From contig VXAI01000341.1 of the NCBI GenBank assembly GCA_013399305.1, positions 539,785 through 603,784 of the forward strand: 64,000 bases of DNA, read 5' to 3'. Below, one piece after another: positions 60,054-64,000 of this stretch (position 1 is its first letter; the number at the start of each line of letters is the position of its first letter). Under the pieces are notes generated by a model. It was not told where the DNA came from, ran no database searches, and saw only the letters and a program-made list of their open reading frames with translations. The translations under genes were made by a program, and so were the position numbers. The stretch is from Rostratula benghalensis (lineage: Eukaryota > Chordata > Aves > Charadriiformes > Rostratulidae).

Positions 60054-60365
60054 GAGTATCAACATCAGGAGCTGTGGGCCTGGGGAGCACCACTGCCAGC
60101 ACCACAGCACGGGTGGCCACCAGCAGCACCAGCCGCCCCACCACCACCACCACCTCGGCTTCAGGCAGGAGGAACAGGAGCACCAGCACACCATCACCCA
60201 TGGCTGACATCCCTGATGAAATGACTACGCACCTCCCACCTGCCTCCTCCCAGCTGCCACCAGCCAGCACAGAGAGCTGTGACCCCATGGAAGCCCGCGA
60301 TATTATGTGGTCTCGGACTCGGCAGGGTCAAATGGCAAAGCAGCCATGTCCCATGGGCTCAATAG
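60054..60365 (+). CDS. ADGRL3: ADGRL3-like latrophilin: Ser/Thr-rich stalk and start of HormR domain
   Basis: A 312-base exon coding for 103 complete residues plus a split glycine codon at each end. Residues 1-48 form a mucin-like Ser/Thr-rich stalk (GSTTASTTARV, RPTTTTTSASG) likely to be O-glycosylated. GRRNRSTSTPSP follows, with an N-R-S glycosylation sequon and a form I recall as diagnostic of latrophilin-3. Then come DEMTTHLPPASSQLPP and the HormR start, SCDPMEARDIMW and RTRQGQMAKQPCP, with two of the domain's cysteines. The acceptor has a long pyrimidine tract and TTTCAG at 60048-60053. The donor is GTGAGT at 60366. Both ends are phase 1. The frame extends upstream to 59804 and downstream to 60430 only as intron read-through. 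Compared with remembered ADGRL3 the stalk differs strongly and is about three residues longer. Confidence 0.9.
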
Positions 60366-62485
60366 GTGAGTCAAGGGGCAGAAGGACACGGCAAGCCATC
60401 TCATCTCCATTTGCAGATGGGATGTTGTGAGTGAGTAACCAAGGTGCCCGTGGGCCCTTGTGCCACATGTACCTTCATCCGTGAATCACACCGATGCCCT
60501 CTGTCAGGTCCATATTACCTTGGTGAGTTATAGCAAGCAGGTGGTCTGCACTGAAGCCTCAGTATTCTGAGCACATTATGCAGGATCTTTGGCATCCCAA
60601 GCTCTGTCTGAAGAAGAGTACAAGCTAACAGCCTTGTGGGCTTAAGCTTGATGTGCTATAAGAGCCTCCGCCTCCAGAAATGTTAATGGCTGATGCTATT
60701 TTTGTTTTGTTTTGTTTTTTTTTTTTTTTGAGGGAGAGGGAGGAGGTAATAAACAAAACTTACATTTTGAAGCTCTGTGCTGCACTGTTTGAATTTCCAA
60801 GGCTGTGCCCAGCATTTCAGGCCACAGATGTTCCCAGATCAAACCCCTGAACCAGCATGAGTGATTTTTCAAATTGCAGGCAGCATCCAGTGTCATCAGC
60901 AGGGAAAGCATGGGGAAATCAAAGCCAAATCTGTTAAAATGTTTTATTGTTTATTGTATTTTGCTCCTTTTCTTCTAGTCTTCCCCCCAGTTATTTTCTT
61001 CCAAAAGATTGTTTTTGGAAATTATCTGTCCTAAATAAAACACAGTCGAATGAAGAATGACTTTTGGCGTATAGTTCAATTTCCTGTATTTTAACAAATG
61101 CAGTTTTTCAGAAGTATTTATTTTTCAAGATAGTCTTGGTGCCCAGCCCCAAGAACCCTCTTGCCAAGAAGAAATCAGAAGGTTGAGGAAATTTCCTGAA
61201 GTGAGTGCTGGAGGCATCTGGCTTGCAGGGGAGACTCTGTTAATTCTCTGCTCCATTGCCCTGGAGAGCCATACTAATGGAGTCTATACTAATACTGACT
61301 CCCTCTTGAATTTGGGGAGGCCATACTGATAAAATATATGTTAAGTATGAGGGACATGAAAAGACATCAGTGGTGAGAAAGTTTTTACTGTCTTTCACAG
61401 CTCCTCTTACCAGCTTCACTTGGTAAAATTAATGCAAAAAGTATCCTGTAGTGCTCAGAGAGAGAGGAAAGGATAGACTGAAGTGAAGCTGTGAAAAAGG
61501 AGAGAAAAGATAAAAAAGGAAAATGAAGGCTGGATGCAGGGAGCCCTTTTCTAAGCACAAGAGTTAAGGACTGGATGAAAATAGCTAAGGAAAAAAAGAA
61601 AAACCCAACTTGTTGATAAGGGGATGACAATAAGTCTTTCCCATCTCTAATTTCAGTGATTCGTGTAACCTGTTGAAAGCTGTGGTATATTAGCAGTGGG
61701 TCTCTTCAAACTCCCTTTGAAGGCATGAGCAAACTCTCACTGGTTTTAATCAGTGCTACCATCAGACCTAGCCTGTAATTCACTCCTCTGCTGAAAAGTT
61801 CAACTCTGCAGGGCAGAGCACTTTATAGGATATCTTTAATCTAATGTACCAGCTTTCTTGTTTTTTAAAGATCTTTAACTGTACAATTTCAATGCTTTGC
61901 TCTTTGTCTGGAAGGGCCTGAGTCACTTTACTGTATTTTGCAGGAGGGATCTGGGTGGCCCTTGCCAAACAAAAGTCTCCTCCAAAGTCCCTCCTGACAG
62001 TTAGGGGTGAACAGTAAAGCACAGCTTTACATCTCAGCATTTGTAGCATTTAAACTTTTGTGTTTCTCCACCCCAAAATTTCAACGATGATCGAGAGCAG
62101 TAAAATCTTTGTAAAGCAGTATGCAAGTTGAGGTGCAGGATCTGATCCTGGGGTGCCAGAGGTGGGGCAGAGCACTCCAGGTGCTGGCTCAGGGTTTGAG
62201 ATCCACCTTCAATTTCTGCCTGATCTAAAGCAAAGCCCTCTGTCTGTACCTCCACCTGGCTAAATGGAGATAATATCCATGCACTTCCTCATGGCTCTTT
62301 TGTCTTAAGACCCTTAAGCACTAAGATGACAGAAGACTAGGAGACTGAGATAACTCAGAAGTGTCCTGACTAAGCTCCCAGGCTTTTCATGAGGTATCCA
62401 TCACTGTGAAATGAAAATTGTGGCAGAGGTTCCCAGGAGCAAAATGCAACCAATAACACTAAACACAGTGGCTTTCCTCTTTCAG
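60366..62485 (+). other. ADGRL3: Intron of the ADGRL3-like gene (2,120 bp)
   Basis: GT-AG intron, phase 1, from GTGAGT at 60366 to CCTCTTTCAG at 62485. It contains a T-rich tract near 60699-60730 and a T/A-rich region around 60930-61120. I see no repeat element, exon or RNA gene in it. Confidence 0.88.
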
Positions 62486-62589
62486 GTGTTGCAACTTTCC
62501 GATGTCTTGCACCAGAAGGGATCTGGGAGCCTCAAGGACCTGACCTCAGCAACTGCTCTTCTCCTTGGATCAACCACATCACTCAGAAG
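62486..62589 (+). CDS. ADGRL3: ADGRL3-like latrophilin: HormR domain core exon
   Basis: A 104-base exon. After two bases that finish a glycine codon it encodes VATFRCLAPEGIWEPQGPDL and SNCSSPWINHITQK. This is the core of the hormone-receptor motif that sits before the GAIN domain in latrophilins. Conserved cysteines (FRC, SNC), two tryptophans and the GPDLSNCSSPW signature are present, and N-C-S forms a glycosylation sequon. The CLAP-GIW and ITQK spelling fits ADGRL3 rather than ADGRL1 or ADGRL2 as I recall them. Changes from remembered ADGRL3 include STYLC to ATFRC, D to E twice, and V to I. It follows TTTCAG at 62480-62485 and is followed by the donor GTAAAG at 62590. It ends in phase 0. 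The next exon (start of the GAIN domain) is outside the window. Confidence 0.92.
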
Positions 62590-64000
62590 GTAAAGCCCTT
62601 CCCACATGTTGACCACACCAAGTCTATGCCCTGATCTTCCTGAACTCCCTGGCTGTTTTCACAACAAGGAACCCAAAGTGACCAACAGCCACACATAAAG
62701 CATAAGCTATGCATAGCAGCCAGGAATTGCAAGGAGAAAGCAAGACTGTAAAAAATCTAATGGAATTAAGGCAAAGAGGGTGAGGGAAAGGCAAAGGAGA
62801 GGGACTGGGGAGTGGAATTAGAGAGAATGACTCCCTTGTGTTTGTGGCAAGAAGAGGAAGAGGAAAGATGCACATGTTGAAAATACTGACTTACTGCAAA
62901 AGGAAACTTTCTCTTTCATGCATCCCCAAGGATTTTCTTGTGCTACACAAGCACAGGATAAACACAGTAGTTAAGAAATCTTTACCAAAGAAAGGAGGTT
63001 CAATATGAAATATTTGCATTGCACTTCTGACTTTCTTTTTTAACTTCTGCCCGAATTGTGAAAGAACTGATGGAATTGAAAACAGTGCAGTAGTAATGCA
63101 TATCTTTTGACTCTGAAGTCCCTTGATGAATGTTTTGTGGCACTTCATCATTTGTCAGTGTTAAGAGTGCATTAACATGTGACAATAGAAGTTCAAGACA
63201 AGCAGAGCTTATTTGGTAGCAATATGTTGAATGGTTTTGTTATTAATGCACAGTAGTGCTTTCAGCTGATTTCATTACAGAGACCAGATGCATGTTTACG
63301 CCACAGAGTCTGTGGGCTGAATCCTTATTATAGCAATTTGCAGGGATTCATTCACTCCTTTAGCCAGAGCAAGCAAGTTCCAGCATTGTGGGCTAACTGT
63401 GCTAGTACACAGTAGCAGCACTGCTCTCCAGGAGAACCATTACTTACTGGTGAATGGGATGGGGTGACCCTACAGACAAGGCTCCTTGGCTTTCTCCTCC
63501 TGTTTCCCTATCTTAAATGAGGCTCAACAACCCGTGAATCATGAGCAGTACATGCCTGATCATCACCTATTTCACTTCATCTGCATTTGTACCTGTCCCT
63601 CCCCAAAGACAAGGGAAGACATCAGTTAAGGTAGGGCTGTTGTTACGTGGCAAAGCCACGGTCCTTTTGTCCCATGTGGGAGGGTGGGCAGCTCTCCTGC
63701 CACATACTCAGCTAGCTGATTAATAAAGACTGCCTTTGCTGGTATTAGTATCTGTGGAACTCTTTGTTTTATGACCCATGTACTTATCCTGGAGGGGTTA
63801 ATATTATTTATACCAGCCATAACTCACCCAGGCAGCTGGGAGACCTCTTGCTGCTTGGTGAAGACAGCTAGACCGTTAGCCATTGGCAGAGGAAAATAAT
63901 AGCATGCACTGATGAAATCTCCATCAAGGTTAGGCTTATTTTATTTGAACCCCAGCTATCATTTGCATAACAAATGAGTCCCATTTAATTTGTTGCACAC
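62590..64000 (+). other. ADGRL3: Downstream intron of the ADGRL3-like gene, incomplete
   Basis: Starts at the GTAAAG donor and runs off the window. No frame here resembles the GAIN-domain exon expected next. No repeat element was recognised. Short open frames occur on both strands with no motif. Confidence 0.8.

Noticed and set aside
59804..60430. A 208-residue open frame that could be called as a complete gene starting at 59804
   Set aside because: Only 60054-60365 is exon. The upstream part crosses a classic pyrimidine-rich acceptor and the downstream part starts at a GTGAGT donor.
1..64000. CRISPR array, operon, phage or other bacterial-type system
   Set aside because: Intron-exon structure, CR1 elements and base composition are those of a vertebrate genome. 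No spaced palindromic repeats or bacterial gene clusters are present.

Overview
The window looks like bird nuclear DNA from a draft assembly. It has AT-rich non-coding sequence, seven or more CR1 non-LTR retrotransposon copies (the typical avian LINE), and two runs of N (10862-11446 and 34024-34634). The species cannot be read from the sequence. The ORF2 3' ends still open in some CR1 copies hint at fairly recent CR1 activity, but that is inference.

The only protein-coding gene I can support is a latrophilin-type adhesion GPCR on the + strand, best matched to ADGRL3 (latrophilin-3, LPHN3). Three coding exons are visible: 13434-13514 (linker just after the olfactomedin domain), 60054-60365 (Ser/Thr-rich stalk plus the start of the hormone-receptor motif, HormR) and 62486-62589 (rest of the HormR core). 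They join in frame (phase 1, phase 1, phase 1, then phase 0) with GT-AG introns of 46,539 and 2,120 bp. The lectin and olfactomedin exons lie upstream, and the GAIN/GPS and seven-helix exons downstream, outside the window. Everything else is intron.

Layout: 1-90, a pentanucleotide (TTCCC)n tract cut by the window edge; 91-13433, upstream intron with CR1 pieces at about 6868-7590 (-), 10404-11520 (-, with gap) and 11545-12030 (+, degraded); 13434-13514, exon; 13515-60053, a giant intron holding a nearly full-length but dead CR1 at about 18558-23010 (-), a 5'-truncated CR1 at 33393-34945 (+, with gap), a short CR1 tail at 37228-37340 (-), and a nested pair at 40617-43495 (a - strand CR1 split by a + strand CR1 at 41848-42581); 60054-62589, two exons and a short intron; 62590-64000, downstream intron.

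I found no complete gene, RNA gene, CRISPR array or novel multi-gene system. The points most worth a second look are: how divergent the stalk/HormR exons are from the ADGRL3 sequence I remember (orthologue or unrecognised paralogue); the two symmetric exons that could be skipped in frame; the AAGGG/TTCCC pentamer tract; an intronic G-quadruplex motif; the nested CR1 with a possible 4-bp target duplication; and the two assembly gaps falling in overlapping parts of related CR1 copies. All family assignments come from reading motifs by eye, without database searches.
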